A program made the position numbers and the translations under genes. From Flavobacteriales bacterium UBA1531 (lineage in GTDB: Bacteria; Bacteroidota; Bacteroidia; Flavobacteriales_D; Sanyastnellaceae): a DNA stretch of 20,722 bases. Positions 7,507-15,987 of the stretch are shown here, piece after piece. The DNA lies in assembly GCA_002323795.1 (NCBI GenBank), contig DCPZ01000086.1, positions 1 to 20,722 of the forward strand. Reading direction: 5' to 3'. Below the pieces are notes generated by a model that saw only the letters and a program-made list of their open reading frames with translations, was not told the DNA's origin and made no database searches. Numbering within the stretch: position 1 is the stretch's first letter; each line of letters starts with the position of its first letter.

Positions 7507-8379
7507 ATGAATTCAATGGTGTCAAAAATTAAAAGCTGGAAGCGGTTCCTGTCCTCCAAATGGCAAAGTCTTCATTTGGATTATCCTGTTGACTTCCGTC
7601 CGCGATTTGCTCCTTCCTCCGACGCTGGACTTTCCGAAATCAACGACCTGCTCAAATCTCAAGCCCAGGAATTTAAGGGCAAAGTTGACTTGATTCGTTC
7701 CTATGAGGATGACCTAATTCAGTTCAAAAAACGCAGTGACGAGCCCAATGCACTTATGCCGGGTTGGAACAACGGCTACTTGCCTGGTCTCGATATGGCT
7801 GCTTTGTTCGCTTTTGTAAGTGAATTCAAGCCAAAGCGATACGTAGAAGTTGGCTCAGGTAACTCGACCCTTGTTGCCGCCGCCGCCAAATCGCAGCACA
7901 GTCCCTTGACCGAAATCACGAGCATCGATCCCTTTCCAAGAGCAGAAATAGATCAGCTCTCGCAAGTCATCATTCGCGAGCCATTTGAGTCACTCAATGC
8001 TCATGAATTGGTTGGATCATTGCAAGCAGGCGACATGCTTTTCATTGACAACAGTCACCGCGTGTTACCAAATTCAGATGCAACCGTATTTTTCTTAGAA
8101 TGGCTGCCTAGGTTGGCCGATGGCGTCATTGTCCAAATCCACGACATTTATTTGCCGTGGGATTATCCGCAAGAAATGTGTGAACGTGCCTATTCCGAAC
8201 AATACATGTTGGCCATGGCCATCATGAGCAATCCGGCACGATACAAGCCAATGTTCCCAGCTTTTTGGGCCAGTGAACAGCCAGAAATGAGCAACATTCT
8301 TGCCCCTATCTGGAATCATCCGAATACAGTCGGAGTAGAGCCCCACGGAGGCTCTTTTTGGCTTCAAATCAATGGCTAA
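7507..8379 (+). CDS. Class I SAM-dependent methyltransferase-like protein
   Basis: The protein has 290 residues. Motif I, YVEVGSGNSTLVAAAA (112-127), is a SAM-binding glycine loop; SIDPFP (139-144) fits the acidic post-II strand; DMLFIDNSHRV (176-186) and the later VIVQIHDIYLPWDYP block resemble the Methyltransf_24 type, which also includes sugar and antibiotic O-methyltransferases. The N-terminal 90 residues are unlike a methyltransferase core and may bind substrate. The substrate is unknown. A GTG at 7504 directly precedes the ATG at 7507; I prefer the ATG. The gene begins 7 nt after plsC, so translational coupling is likely, and its stop abuts that of the opposing subtilase gene. Confidence 0.8.
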   Translation: MNSMVSKIKSWKRFLSSKWQSLHLDYPVDFRPRFAPSSDAGLSEINDLLKSQAQEFKGKVDLIRSYEDDLIQFKKRSDEPNALMPGWNNGYLPGLDMAALFAFVSEFKPKRYVEVGSGNSTLVAAAAKSQHSPLTEITSIDPFPRAEIDQLSQVIIREPFESLNAHELVGSLQAGDMLFIDNSHRVLPNSDATVFFLEWLPRLADGVIVQIHDIYLPWDYPQEMCERAYSEQYMLAMAIMSNPARYKPMFPAFWASEQPEMSNILAPIWNHPNTVGVEPHGGSFWLQING

Positions 8380-11283
8380 TTAGCGCTGAATGAGAACGCT
8401 AGCCTGAACCGGTTGCCTTTTGTTTGTTGAAGCATCGAGCAGGCGAATGAGATAAACACCATTGGGCAGTTCATTCACAGGCAAAGCAACCCTCTCAACG
8501 GATCGGAAACGCTGCTCTTTAACTACCTGGCCCAATGCATTGATGCATTGGATTTGCCCTCGATCGGACCAGCCATACAAACCTTCGATCTGCACATTGT
8601 CGCTCGCTGGATTGGGGTATAGCCGCATTCCAGCCGATGCCAGTTCGCCGATGCCATTGACAAGGACGTCGAGATCCAAGGTAACAGTCCCGGTGCACTC
8701 AAGGGAGAATTCCATTTCCTCAACCTGAACAGATGCGTTCTGGCCTCCTGTTTCCAAGTCCCATGAAACTTCAATTTCAAGAAGACCCAGCCCCATTGAT
8801 TCACCAATGATGGTGCCATTGGAAACTGTCCATTCGTATGAATTTGAAGCTACTCCATCGTAAGAGTAGTTTGAGTTGGTGCCCGCCGTCGGGTTTTGAG
8901 GGCCCGTAATTTCTCCTGTTGCTACGTAAAAACAAGAGCCGTCATCGACGTTTGATTCTGTCATGAAATTACAAGCTTCGGAGTCGGTGCATCCCTCAAC
9001 TGCCGGAACACCAGCGCACAAACAATCCTCCCCGATCGCATCGAAAACCGTTTCCGCATTTTCATCGTCGCATGAATCTCCCGGACTAAAGCAAGATCCG
9101 TCATCAGCATTGGCCTCAGCGTTGAAGTTGCATGCAGATTCCTCCACGCATCCTGCGACCACAGGGACACAAAAAGCATGATCGATTCCATCACCATAAT
9201 CCGGATCTCCCATCGCAACGATGACATCACCAGTCGCAGTCGCCAGAACATAGTTTCCGTCTAAGTCACAACTAGGCCACTGGCTACCGAACATTCCATC
9301 TCCGTACGAGTCAGTCAGGGTGAATACATGACAACCATGAGGGACACATCCTTCCCAGACATACTCTGCACCTTCATCGTCCTCGTCGTAGGTGCCTGTT
9401 GTAACACCTGCTAATTCCACCCCCGAATCGTCCACGATGCTCCATCCAATCTCCTGGGGCCAGCAATCGGTCGTGATGGTCAAAACCACGTTCTCGCAGG
9501 GAAACTCACATGAACCGTCATCAATGGTCGCATCCTCTTCAAAGTTGAGAGCCGCGGAATCTGTGCAACCAGGTAGCTCAGCAGAACAATCCGGGGTTGT
9601 AAAAAGCAACGTATCGCTCACGAGCGTGTCTGAAACAAAGTACATCTGATATGCCGCATTGCCGCTGAGGCCACTGAGCATCGCCGTAGCGCCATTTTGT
9701 AGCTGAACGCCTAAGTCTTCGGCAAAGCCGCATGTCCATTCCGCATCCATGGTATCACGGTAACACAAGATTTGAGCTTCGCAGAGAAAACTGGAAAATT
9801 CCACATCCAAAGCAACGAGCGTTTCCACAACATCCAAATCCGCATTGTATGCACATTCTGGGTTCGCTGTGAAGCTCAAGAGATCACATTCCACAGGCCC
9901 GCAGGCTTCCAACGCGAGATTGACCGAGTTTGCAACGTTCAATCGCCCTCCCGTCGCAACTTCCGTGATGAGATTTGGAACCAAGTCAACCCCATCGTAG
10001 ATGTAGCTTAACACCATGTCAGCAGCAGCTTGTGGGCTGGAATAAGATAGCTCCGCCAAATCTGGACAAGGGACACTGTAAACCAAACCGATGGCACCAG
10101 CTACGCATGGACTAGCAAAAGAAGTTCCGCTCGTATTGCCGTAACCGCTTGAGCCGCTCGGCAAATAGACCTGATCACCAGGCGCTCCCAAATCAATGGT
10201 GGTCACTCCGTAACCGCTGAAGGTCCTCACATCATTATCATTTGTGGCTGTTACAGAAACCATATAGTCCGAACTGCATGCTGTCGGCATGTCTCCTACC
10301 ACATCAACATTCAAGGCAGCGTTTGTGGTCGCACCACAATTCAAGATACCCGAGGCACCGAGCTCATCGTAATAAGCGCACCAAATTGGGTAGTTCGATG
10401 GGTTCGCTTGGTCAATTCCCCAAGAAGCATTGGTGGCAACTACCAATGCACCTTCTGTTCCTCCGCTTTCATTGTAGATATCACGCATCACCTTCGGATA
10501 CTCATAAGCGGCAATCACATTGGACTCGGATAAACCATTTCCCATATCGATTTGCATGATATCCACATCCCAATTCACCCCAGAACCACCAATTCCATTA
10601 TCTCCGGTTGCTCCAATCATGCCGCTCACTGAAGTACCATGGCCTCCAGCCGCAACATTATCTGAATTATTACCGGAGTTCCAACCATTGAAATCATCAA
10701 TGTAGCCATTGTTATCGTCATCCACTCCGTTCCCTGGGATTTCCGCATCATTGGTCCAATGATTGTCGATCAAATCAACATGGTTGTAATTCGAGCCGCC
10801 GCCTTCGAGCACTGCAACTACGATGCGCGCACCATTCGCAGCTACGCCACCTGTTGTGACGTCCCAAGCAAGATCCGAGTCAATGTCGTGATCACCATTT
10901 TCATCGTGGTGCCATTGTTGTCCATAGTTCGGATCGTTTGGAACCGTTTCACGTTCGCTCACAAGGTGGTTCAATTGCACGGAGCGAACATGGTGTTTTG
11001 CACGAAGCAACGGAATGGATTGCGGCCATTGCGTTGGGTCGACAGAAAGATGGTAAATACTCGCTGAGGGAGAAGGCACGCTAACAACCTCAAAATTCAA
11101 TTCATCTTTGAGCGCCAAAAAAAACTTTTCTCCAGTCACTCCGGGTTCCAACATGACTAAAAGTTCATTCGGCACATGTGGCGTTTCGGAAGCATCAATT
11201 TGCGCATAAAGCATGGTGCTCGTTGGCCATAACGAAAGAACAAGCATTGCCATGACAACGAGGCGTGAGAGAAGGTTTTTCAT
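8380..11283 (-). CDS. Secreted subtilisin-family (S8) protein with T9SS sorting domain; Asp-to-Glu at the triad Asp position
   Basis: The protein has 967 residues from the ATG at 11283. A signal peptide (1-28, ending LYAQ) is followed by an inhibitor-like prodomain and the S8 domain from about 120 to 430. His215 in GGHGTSVSG and Ser388 in GTSFASP are the usual catalytic residues, but the position of the catalytic Asp (normally D-T/S-G) reads VVAVLEGGG with Glu160, codon GAA. The C-terminal half holds three GCTDSxA..NF-type modules (near 571, 710 and 765), a domain rich in DSYGDGMFG-like motifs, a PKD-like region and a T9SS type A sorting domain from LYPNPASD (near 886) to the end. It should be exported and attached to the cell surface or released. 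An open extension to 11361 is rejected because a -7 box lies at 11301-11308 and the signal peptide would become internal. Confidence 0.92.
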   Translation of the reverse strand: MKNLLSRLVVMAMLVLSLWPTSTMLYAQIDASETPHVPNELLVMLEPGVTGEKFFLALKDELNFEVVSVPSPSASIYHLSVDPTQWPQSIPLLRAKHHVRSVQLNHLVSERETVPNDPNYGQQWHHDENGDHDIDSDLAWDVTTGGVAANGARIVVAVLEGGGSNYNHVDLIDNHWTNDAEIPGNGVDDDNNGYIDDFNGWNSGNNSDNVAAGGHGTSVSGMIGATGDNGIGGSGVNWDVDIMQIDMGNGLSESNVIAAYEYPKVMRDIYNESGGTEGALVVATNASWGIDQANPSNYPIWCAYYDELGASGILNCGATTNAALNVDVVGDMPTACSSDYMVSVTATNDNDVRTFSGYGVTTIDLGAPGDQVYLPSGSSGYGNTSGTSFASPCVAGAIGLVYSVPCPDLAELSYSSPQAAADMVLSYIYDGVDLVPNLITEVATGGRLNVANSVNLALEACGPVECDLLSFTANPECAYNADLDVVETLVALDVEFSSFLCEAQILCYRDTMDAEWTCGFAEDLGVQLQNGATAMLSGLSGNAAYQMYFVSDTLVSDTLLFTTPDCSAELPGCTDSAALNFEEDATIDDGSCEFPCENVVLTITTDCWPQEIGWSIVDDSGVELAGVTTGTYDEDDEGAEYVWEGCVPHGCHVFTLTDSYGDGMFGSQWPSCDLDGNYVLATATGDVIVAMGDPDYGDGIDHAFCVPVVAGCVEESACNFNAEANADDGSCFSPGDSCDDENAETVFDAIGEDCLCAGVPAVEGCTDSEACNFMTESNVDDGSCFYVATGEITGPQNPTAGTNSNYSYDGVASNSYEWTVSNGTIIGESMGLGLLEIEVSWDLETGGQNASVQVEEMEFSLECTGTVTLDLDVLVNGIGELASAGMRLYPNPASDNVQIEGLYGWSDRGQIQCINALGQVVKEQRFRSVERVALPVNELPNGVYLIRLLDASTNKRQPVQASVLIQR

Positions 11284-11300
11284 TTTCAAAAAGGTTGAGC

Positions 11301-11308
11301 CAAAATTA
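11301..11308 (-). promoter_or_regulatory. -7 box of the subtilase gene
   Basis: Minus strand reads TAATTTTG, an exact match to TAnnTTTG, 18 nt upstream of the ATG at 11283. The -33 region has only a TTTC at longer spacing. The box lies in the 97-nt gap shared with divergent asnB. Confidence 0.45.
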
Positions 11309-11380
11309 ACTCGCTTTTCCTCACGATTGATGAAACCTACGGATTCCATTTGCGTATTCATGTCATATTAAAGAATGATT

Positions 11381-13063
11381 ATGTGCTCAATCACCGCTAT
11401 TTTACACGCAAAAGGATCAGCCGACAAGACCCGATCACAAGCGCTTGAAATTTCAAAACTTCAGCGTCACCGCGGTCCTGACTGGTCCGGGGTCTATCAA
11501 CATGATGGCAGTGTTCTCGTCCATGAACGACTTGCCATAGTAGATGTTTCCAGTGGATCACAGCCATTGATCGATCCGGAAAATCAAGTGGCATTGGCGG
11601 TCAACGGTGAAATTTATAACCACCAAGCCATCCGAACATCGACTTCGAATTATCCTTATCAAACAGGCAGCGACTGCGAAGTCATCCTTGCGCTTTATCG
11701 CGAAAAGGGCGAAGAACTGGTGCACGCCCTCGAAGGCATGTTTGCATTCGTCTTATTCGATCCACGAGACAACTCATGGCTAATTGCAAGAGACTCCATA
11801 GGAATCATCCCATTGTATTTCGGACATGACAAAAATGGTACACTGCTCGTGGCTTCTGAAATGAAAGGAATTGAACACCTCTGTGAAGATGTCTCCGAGT
11901 TTCCACCTGGACATTTTTGGAAATCATCCCAAAATGCACCAACACGTTATTTTCAGGAGGATTGGATGGATTGGGAGAAAGCGCCAAAGAAGCGTTTTGA
12001 CAAAGAAGAACTTCGAGCGCAACTTACAGAATCAGTCCGTACCCATTTGATGGGCGATGTGCCCTATGGCTTGCTCATCAGCGGCGGTCTCGACTCCAGC
12101 GTAATCGCTGCAGTTGCACAAAATTTTTCTCAAAAACGCGTCGATGATGATGGGAACAGTGAAGCATGGTGGCCGCGCGTTCACAGCTTTAGTATCGGTC
12201 TAGAAGGCAGTCCTGATGTTGCGGCAGCGCAAAAAGTAGCCGATGAAATTGGCACTGTGCACCATCCACTTGCGTTCACCATTCAAGAGGGCATCGATTC
12301 CCTTGAAGATGTCATTCGACACATCGAAACCTATGATGTCACTACGATTCGCGCATCCACGCCGATGTACCTGATGGCTCGGCAGATCAAGGCAATGGGC
12401 ATCAAAATGGTCTTGTCTGGCGAAGGAGCCGACGAGTTATTTGGAGGCTATCTCTACTTTCATCTTGCTCCTGATGCCAAAGAATTCCACGAAGAAACCG
12501 TCCGTAAAATGTTGGCATTGAACAAATACGACTGTTCGCGCGCCAACAAATCCATGATGGCGTGGGGCATCGAAACACGTGTTCCGTTCTTGCACAAGCC
12601 ATTTGTCAATTATGCCATGGAAATGGATCCATCCGTCAAGATGGGAGGCAAAGGCAGAATCGAAAAGCATATTTTACGTGAAGCATTTGATGGCATCATT
12701 CCTGATGAAATATTGTGGCGCCAAAAGGAGCAGTTCTCTGATGGCGTAGGTTATGGCTGGATTGATGGTCTCAAAGATCACGCGGAGGCAAAAGTGAGCG
12801 ATGAGGAGCTCGCGCGTGCTGCCGTGCGATTTCCGATCAACACACCCGACACCAAAGAAGGCTACTATTATCGCACACTATTTGAAACGCACTTTTCAAG
12901 TGCTGCAGCTGCAAACTGCGTGCCTGGCGGAAAGTCAGTCGCTTGCAGCACAGAGAAAGCATTGGAATGGAGCGAAAGCTTGAAGAACGTGGTGGATCCG
13001 TCAGGACGCGCAGTGACCTCTGTGCATCAAGATGGATACATTGAATCGAAAAGAAAAAAGTAA
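11381..13063 (+). CDS. asnB: Asparagine synthetase B, glutamine-hydrolysing
   Basis: The 560-residue protein makes asparagine from aspartate, glutamine and ATP in the cytoplasm. The start is set at the second ATG (11381) because it leaves Cys2 (MCSITAIL) as the N-terminal nucleophile of the glutaminase domain; the first ATG (11375) would add two residues and block it. LQRHRGPDW and the VNGEIYNH block belong to the class II amidotransferase domain. The synthetase domain has the pyrophosphate loop SGGLDSS at 234-240, LSGEGADELFGGYLYFH, RIEKHILREAF and RQKEQFSDGVGYGWID, closely resembling E. coli AsnB in order and length (554 residues). It is divergent from the subtilase and convergent with the TerC-family gene 10 nt away. 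A weak -7 box TCCATTTG is at 11345-11352. Confidence 0.96.
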   Translation: MCSITAILHAKGSADKTRSQALEISKLQRHRGPDWSGVYQHDGSVLVHERLAIVDVSSGSQPLIDPENQVALAVNGEIYNHQAIRTSTSNYPYQTGSDCEVILALYREKGEELVHALEGMFAFVLFDPRDNSWLIARDSIGIIPLYFGHDKNGTLLVASEMKGIEHLCEDVSEFPPGHFWKSSQNAPTRYFQEDWMDWEKAPKKRFDKEELRAQLTESVRTHLMGDVPYGLLISGGLDSSVIAAVAQNFSQKRVDDDGNSEAWWPRVHSFSIGLEGSPDVAAAQKVADEIGTVHHPLAFTIQEGIDSLEDVIRHIETYDVTTIRASTPMYLMARQIKAMGIKMVLSGEGADELFGGYLYFHLAPDAKEFHEETVRKMLALNKYDCSRANKSMMAWGIETRVPFLHKPFVNYAMEMDPSVKMGGKGRIEKHILREAFDGIIPDEILWRQKEQFSDGVGYGWIDGLKDHAEAKVSDEELARAAVRFPINTPDTKEGYYYRTLFETHFSSAAAANCVPGGKSVACSTEKALEWSESLKNVVDPSGRAVTSVHQDGYIESKRKK

Positions 13064-13073
13064 ATCACTTCCC

Positions 13074-13835
13074 TCAAGGCTTCTGCGCCAATCGTCGCTG
13101 ATACCTCGATTGCACGAGATCAACTAAGATCAACACGGTCACTGAGAAGTAAAAGGTTGTCTTGTTTAGTGCGTGCACTTCACCGCCAAACAAGGTGAGG
13201 TGCGCCAGGTGACCGCCTTCTGAAAGCAGCATCACCCCTACGAGCAGCAAAATGAATAAACCGAGCACCTCATAGGCTCGGTTTTTTTGTAAAAAAGCCG
13301 CAACACGATTGGCCAATGCAAGCATCACCACGCCACTGATGACGATGCTCGTAATCATCACCAGCATTGAGTCTGTTAGAGCAATAGCTGTGAGCACCGA
13401 ATCAAAGGAGAAGACCACGTTCATGAGAACGATGGCCAGGATAGCTGATCTGGCATTCTTTCGTTTGCCTTCCTTGGAAGCATGATTCAAGTCACCCGCG
13501 AGCATGTGCCAAACTTCTTTGATCGCTGTGTAAACGATGAAGGCGCCACCCAGCATGGCAATCAAACTATGCCCATTGAATTCACCTGAAATGACCGGTT
13601 CCCACTGAATGGAAAAAATCGAAGATTGAAACAATGCAATCAATTGAACAAGGACCAACAACAAAACCAATCGCATCACCACTGCTCCGATGATGCCAAA
13701 CTGTTGCACCCGTTGGCGTTCTGAGACCTCCACACGTCCAGATTCAATGGCAATGTAGAGCAAGTTATCGATGCCGAGCACTGCTTCAAGTGCGACCAGC
13801 ATCAGAAGCGTTGAAATCAATTCAATCCATTCCAT
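13074..13835 (-). CDS. TerC-family integral membrane protein
   Basis: The protein has 253 residues and about seven hydrophobic helices. The two family hallmarks are present as an inverted pair: LEAVLGIDNLLYIA (Glu17, Asp23) and MNVVFSFDSVLTAIA (Asp145), acidic residues buried in helices that are proposed to bind a metal. Relatives of this family act in Mn2+ export or in metallation of exported proteins; tellurite resistance itself cannot be inferred here. The loop DLNHASKEGKRKNARS (115-130) is strongly basic and likely cytoplasmic. It is the last gene of the six-gene minus-strand unit, 12 nt after the nitroreductase-family gene. Its coding strand contains, in the opposite direction, a terminator-like hairpin (13258-13288). 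Confidence 0.9.
   Translation of the reverse strand: MEWIELISTLLMLVALEAVLGIDNLLYIAIESGRVEVSERQRVQQFGIIGAVVMRLVLLLVLVQLIALFQSSIFSIQWEPVISGEFNGHSLIAMLGGAFIVYTAIKEVWHMLAGDLNHASKEGKRKNARSAILAIVLMNVVFSFDSVLTAIALTDSMLVMITSIVISGVVMLALANRVAAFLQKNRAYEVLGLFILLLVGVMLLSEGGHLAHLTLFGGEVHALNKTTFYFSVTVLILVDLVQSRYQRRLAQKP
13258..13288 (+). terminator. Terminator-like hairpin for asnB inside the opposing TerC-family gene
   Basis: A perfect 9-bp stem (AAACCGAGC at 13258-13266 with GCTCGGTTT at 13276-13284) and 9-nt loop is followed by T to 13288 on the plus strand, 195 nt past the asnB stop. In the minus direction no T run follows, so it should not stop transcription of the gene it lies in. No other terminator is seen between the convergent genes. 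Confidence 0.5.
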
Positions 13836-13847
13836 CTTCTAATGTAT

Positions 13848-14627
13848 TTAATGTTCATGAATGGCCCGAGTTGCATCAAAACGAAATCGCGGACCGTAAA
13901 TGCCTCCTTGAGCCCGTTTTCCAACCGAAACCGCCATAGTAATTCCTGCACGACGTGGCAATCCCAACAACTGCTTGACGCGCTTGGAGTCCAACCCCTC
14001 CATGGGACATGAATCAAAACCTTCCGCGCGCACAGCGAGCATAAAGTTCTCAGCAGCGAGCGCTGTTGTCTTGTGGGCCCAAGTCGCCATTTGTCCAAGG
14101 TGAATTGGCTCACGCGGCGTGGGCTTGCTGATGCCTCTGATGGCAAGCCAGAGGTACTTAAACGGTCGGAAAAACCCAAGCGGGCCTTGATTGTATACCA
14201 ACTTTGTAATGGTCCCAAAATATTGAAGCGCTTTCGCCGGTGCTTCCGGATTGGCCTTGAGGATGCGGAGCATATGATCATTGTTCGCTTTCCAGCGATC
14301 TGGGCGAGCCACGAACACTACAATTTCTTGAGCCGTAACAGCCGCTGGCTGACCGAGGCAATACTCGGCCAACTTCGCTTTTTTATTCTCACTGCGCACC
14401 CAATGAATCTCCCAGACTTGAAGGTTGCTCGAACTTGGAGCCAGCAAGGCAGCATCCATCGCACGTCGCATCATTTCTTCTGGTACAGGCTCATCTGTGT
14501 AAATCCGAACACTTCTTCGCGAGTCAACGACCTCGTAAAAGGCTTTCGCATCTGTCGGTGGCGCCTCCAAAGGCTTACGTTTCGAGTTTCGTGCCTCCGT
14601 GGAATCAAAAACTTTGACCTTAACCAT
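13848..14627 (-). CDS. Nitroreductase-family flavoprotein
   Basis: The protein has 259 residues. DSRRSVRIYTDEPVPEE (35-51) carries the Arg/Ser pair that binds FMN phosphate, APSSSNLQVWE (63-73) is the second FMN-contact motif, and the C-terminal CPMEGLD...LLGLP...VSVGKRA block is typical of NfsB/FMN-dependent nitroreductases. Such enzymes reduce quinones, nitro compounds or other electrophiles with NAD(P)H; the natural substrate is unknown. The first 30 residues, rich in Lys and Glu, precede the domain. Its ATG overlaps the last 8 nt of the thymidine phosphorylase gene, implying coupled translation within the nucleoside operon. An insertion of about 40 residues (140-180, with KYLWLAIRGISKPTPRE) makes it longer than the minimal family. 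Confidence 0.88.
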   Translation of the reverse strand: MVKVKVFDSTEARNSKRKPLEAPPTDAKAFYEVVDSRRSVRIYTDEPVPEEMMRRAMDAALLAPSSSNLQVWEIHWVRSENKKAKLAEYCLGQPAAVTAQEIVVFVARPDRWKANNDHMLRILKANPEAPAKALQYFGTITKLVYNQGPLGFFRPFKYLWLAIRGISKPTPREPIHLGQMATWAHKTTALAAENFMLAVRAEGFDSCPMEGLDSKRVKQLLGLPRRAGITMAVSVGKRAQGGIYGPRFRFDATRAIHEH

Positions 14628-15966
14628 TTCTACCAGGGACTTTAAATTGTTTGATGATCACGTCCGTTCCATTGTAACTCAATTCTTCTCCTACTGCAAT
14701 AGCCTCCAGGATGCGCTGAGCAGCAGCCTCGAAGCCAGATTCATTGCGCGCATGGATGACGGCAAGTGGCTTCTCAGGTTCACACAACTCACCCGGACGA
14801 ATCCAATCAGAGCATCCAACGGAATGATCCACGGCCTGCCCGGCGTATGTGCGGCCTCCACCCAAAGCCACTATCGCTAATCCCAATTGACGTGTATTCA
14901 AATGCAGAACTGTCTGTCCATGCCAGGATTCCGGCGCAATGAGAGGGCGAATGATTGGCGCTTTTGCACCGAGGCGCTCGAAAGAGGTGAGAACGTCTGC
15001 AGCTCCTCCCATTCCATGTATCGAACGTTCGAATATCTCAGCTGCACGGCCCGAGCGATGGGCATCATCTAGAGCGACACGCGCCGACTGCTCATCAGGA
15101 ACCAAACCAGAAAGCACAAGGTTCTGACTGGCCAATCCCCACGTCACTTGCCGGAGCCTATTTGATTCCAATGTGCCTGTCAAAAAGCCAATGGCCTCTG
15201 ACACTTCAAGAGCATTCCCTGCTGTATTTGCCAATGGCTGATTCATGTCCGTGAGTAAAGCTGTGGTTGGCATTCCAGCCGCTGTTCCAACCGAGCACAA
15301 GGACTTGGCCAGTTCCCATGCGACTTCAGGGTTCGACATGAAGGCTCCATTGCCAACTTTGATGTCCATGACCAAGGATTCCAATCCCGCGGCCAACTTT
15401 TTTGATAAAATACTCGCTGTGATCAGACCATATTGCTCAACTGTAGCTGTGACATCGCGTGTGGCATACATGCGCTGGTCCGCCGGTGCAAGCGAGGTTG
15501 TTTGACCCACAATGGCCATCCCCGTCTCAGCGACGACTCGCTTGAAATGTGCAATCTCATGTCCCGTATTATAGCCTGGAATCGACTCGAGCTTATCGAT
15601 GGTGCCTCCGGTATGTGCCAATCCTCTTCCTGCAATCATGGGAACGAAACCACCACAGGCTGCAAGCAATGGTGCCAGCAAAAAGGATACTGTATCGCCG
15701 ACACCGCCTGTCGAATGTTTATCTATGAGGGGTCCATTGATGTCCGCAGACCTCCAATCAATAACTTGCCCAGAGTCACGCATCGAAAGGGTAAGATCCG
15801 TGCGCTCCTCGGTACTGAAATCCTGGAAATATGCAGCCATCGAGAAGGCTGCAATTTGTGCATCGGTAACCTCGTTGGAGGTCACGCCCTCAATGAACTG
15901 TCGAATCTCTGCACCAGACAGCTGATGACCGTCCCGCTTTTTTTGAATGATTTCTGGGATCAACAA
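14620..15966 (-). CDS. deoA: Thymidine (pyrimidine-nucleoside) phosphorylase
   Basis: The 448-residue enzyme splits thymidine or deoxyuridine with phosphate to the base and deoxyribose-1-phosphate. KHSTGGVGDTVSFLLAPL (83-100) is the phosphate-binding loop; AGRGLAHTGGTIDKLESIPG is the family signature; SLAPADQRMYATRDVTATV, SKKLAAGLESLVMDIKVG and the C-terminal VALGGGR...DHSVG...PLAVIHA blocks match E. coli DeoA (440 residues) throughout. The N-terminus aligns with MFLAQEIIRKKRDG of DeoA only if translation begins at TTG (15966 or 15963): the nupC-like stop lies in frame just upstream and no ATG or GTG fits. It follows the nucleoside transporter by 21 nt and overlaps the nitroreductase-family gene by 8 nt. 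Distinguishing thymidine-specific from broader pyrimidine-nucleoside phosphorylase is not possible by eye, but the match is to DeoA. Confidence 0.95.
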   Translation of the reverse strand: MLIPEIIQKKRDGHQLSGAEIRQFIEGVTSNEVTDAQIAAFSMAAYFQDFSTEERTDLTLSMRDSGQVIDWRSADINGPLIDKHSTGGVGDTVSFLLAPLLAACGGFVPMIAGRGLAHTGGTIDKLESIPGYNTGHEIAHFKRVVAETGMAIVGQTTSLAPADQRMYATRDVTATVEQYGLITASILSKKLAAGLESLVMDIKVGNGAFMSNPEVAWELAKSLCSVGTAAGMPTTALLTDMNQPLANTAGNALEVSEAIGFLTGTLESNRLRQVTWGLASQNLVLSGLVPDEQSARVALDDAHRSGRAAEIFERSIHGMGGAADVLTSFERLGAKAPIIRPLIAPESWHGQTVLHLNTRQLGLAIVALGGGRTYAGQAVDHSVGCSDWIRPGELCEPEKPLAVIHARNESGFEAAAQRILEAIAVGEELSYNGTDVIIKQFKVPGRNG

Positions 15967-15987
15967 AACAGTGTGGATTGAAGGCGT

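Noticed and set aside
14073..14645. 190-codon plus-strand frame antisense to the nitroreductase-family gene
   Set aside because: The minus-strand frame has clear FMN motifs and operon spacing; the plus frame shows no family and crosses the end of deoA.
15433..15981. 182-codon plus-strand frame antisense to thymidine phosphorylase
   Set aside because: The translation is Cys- and His-rich without known domains and mirrors a strongly conserved enzyme gene.
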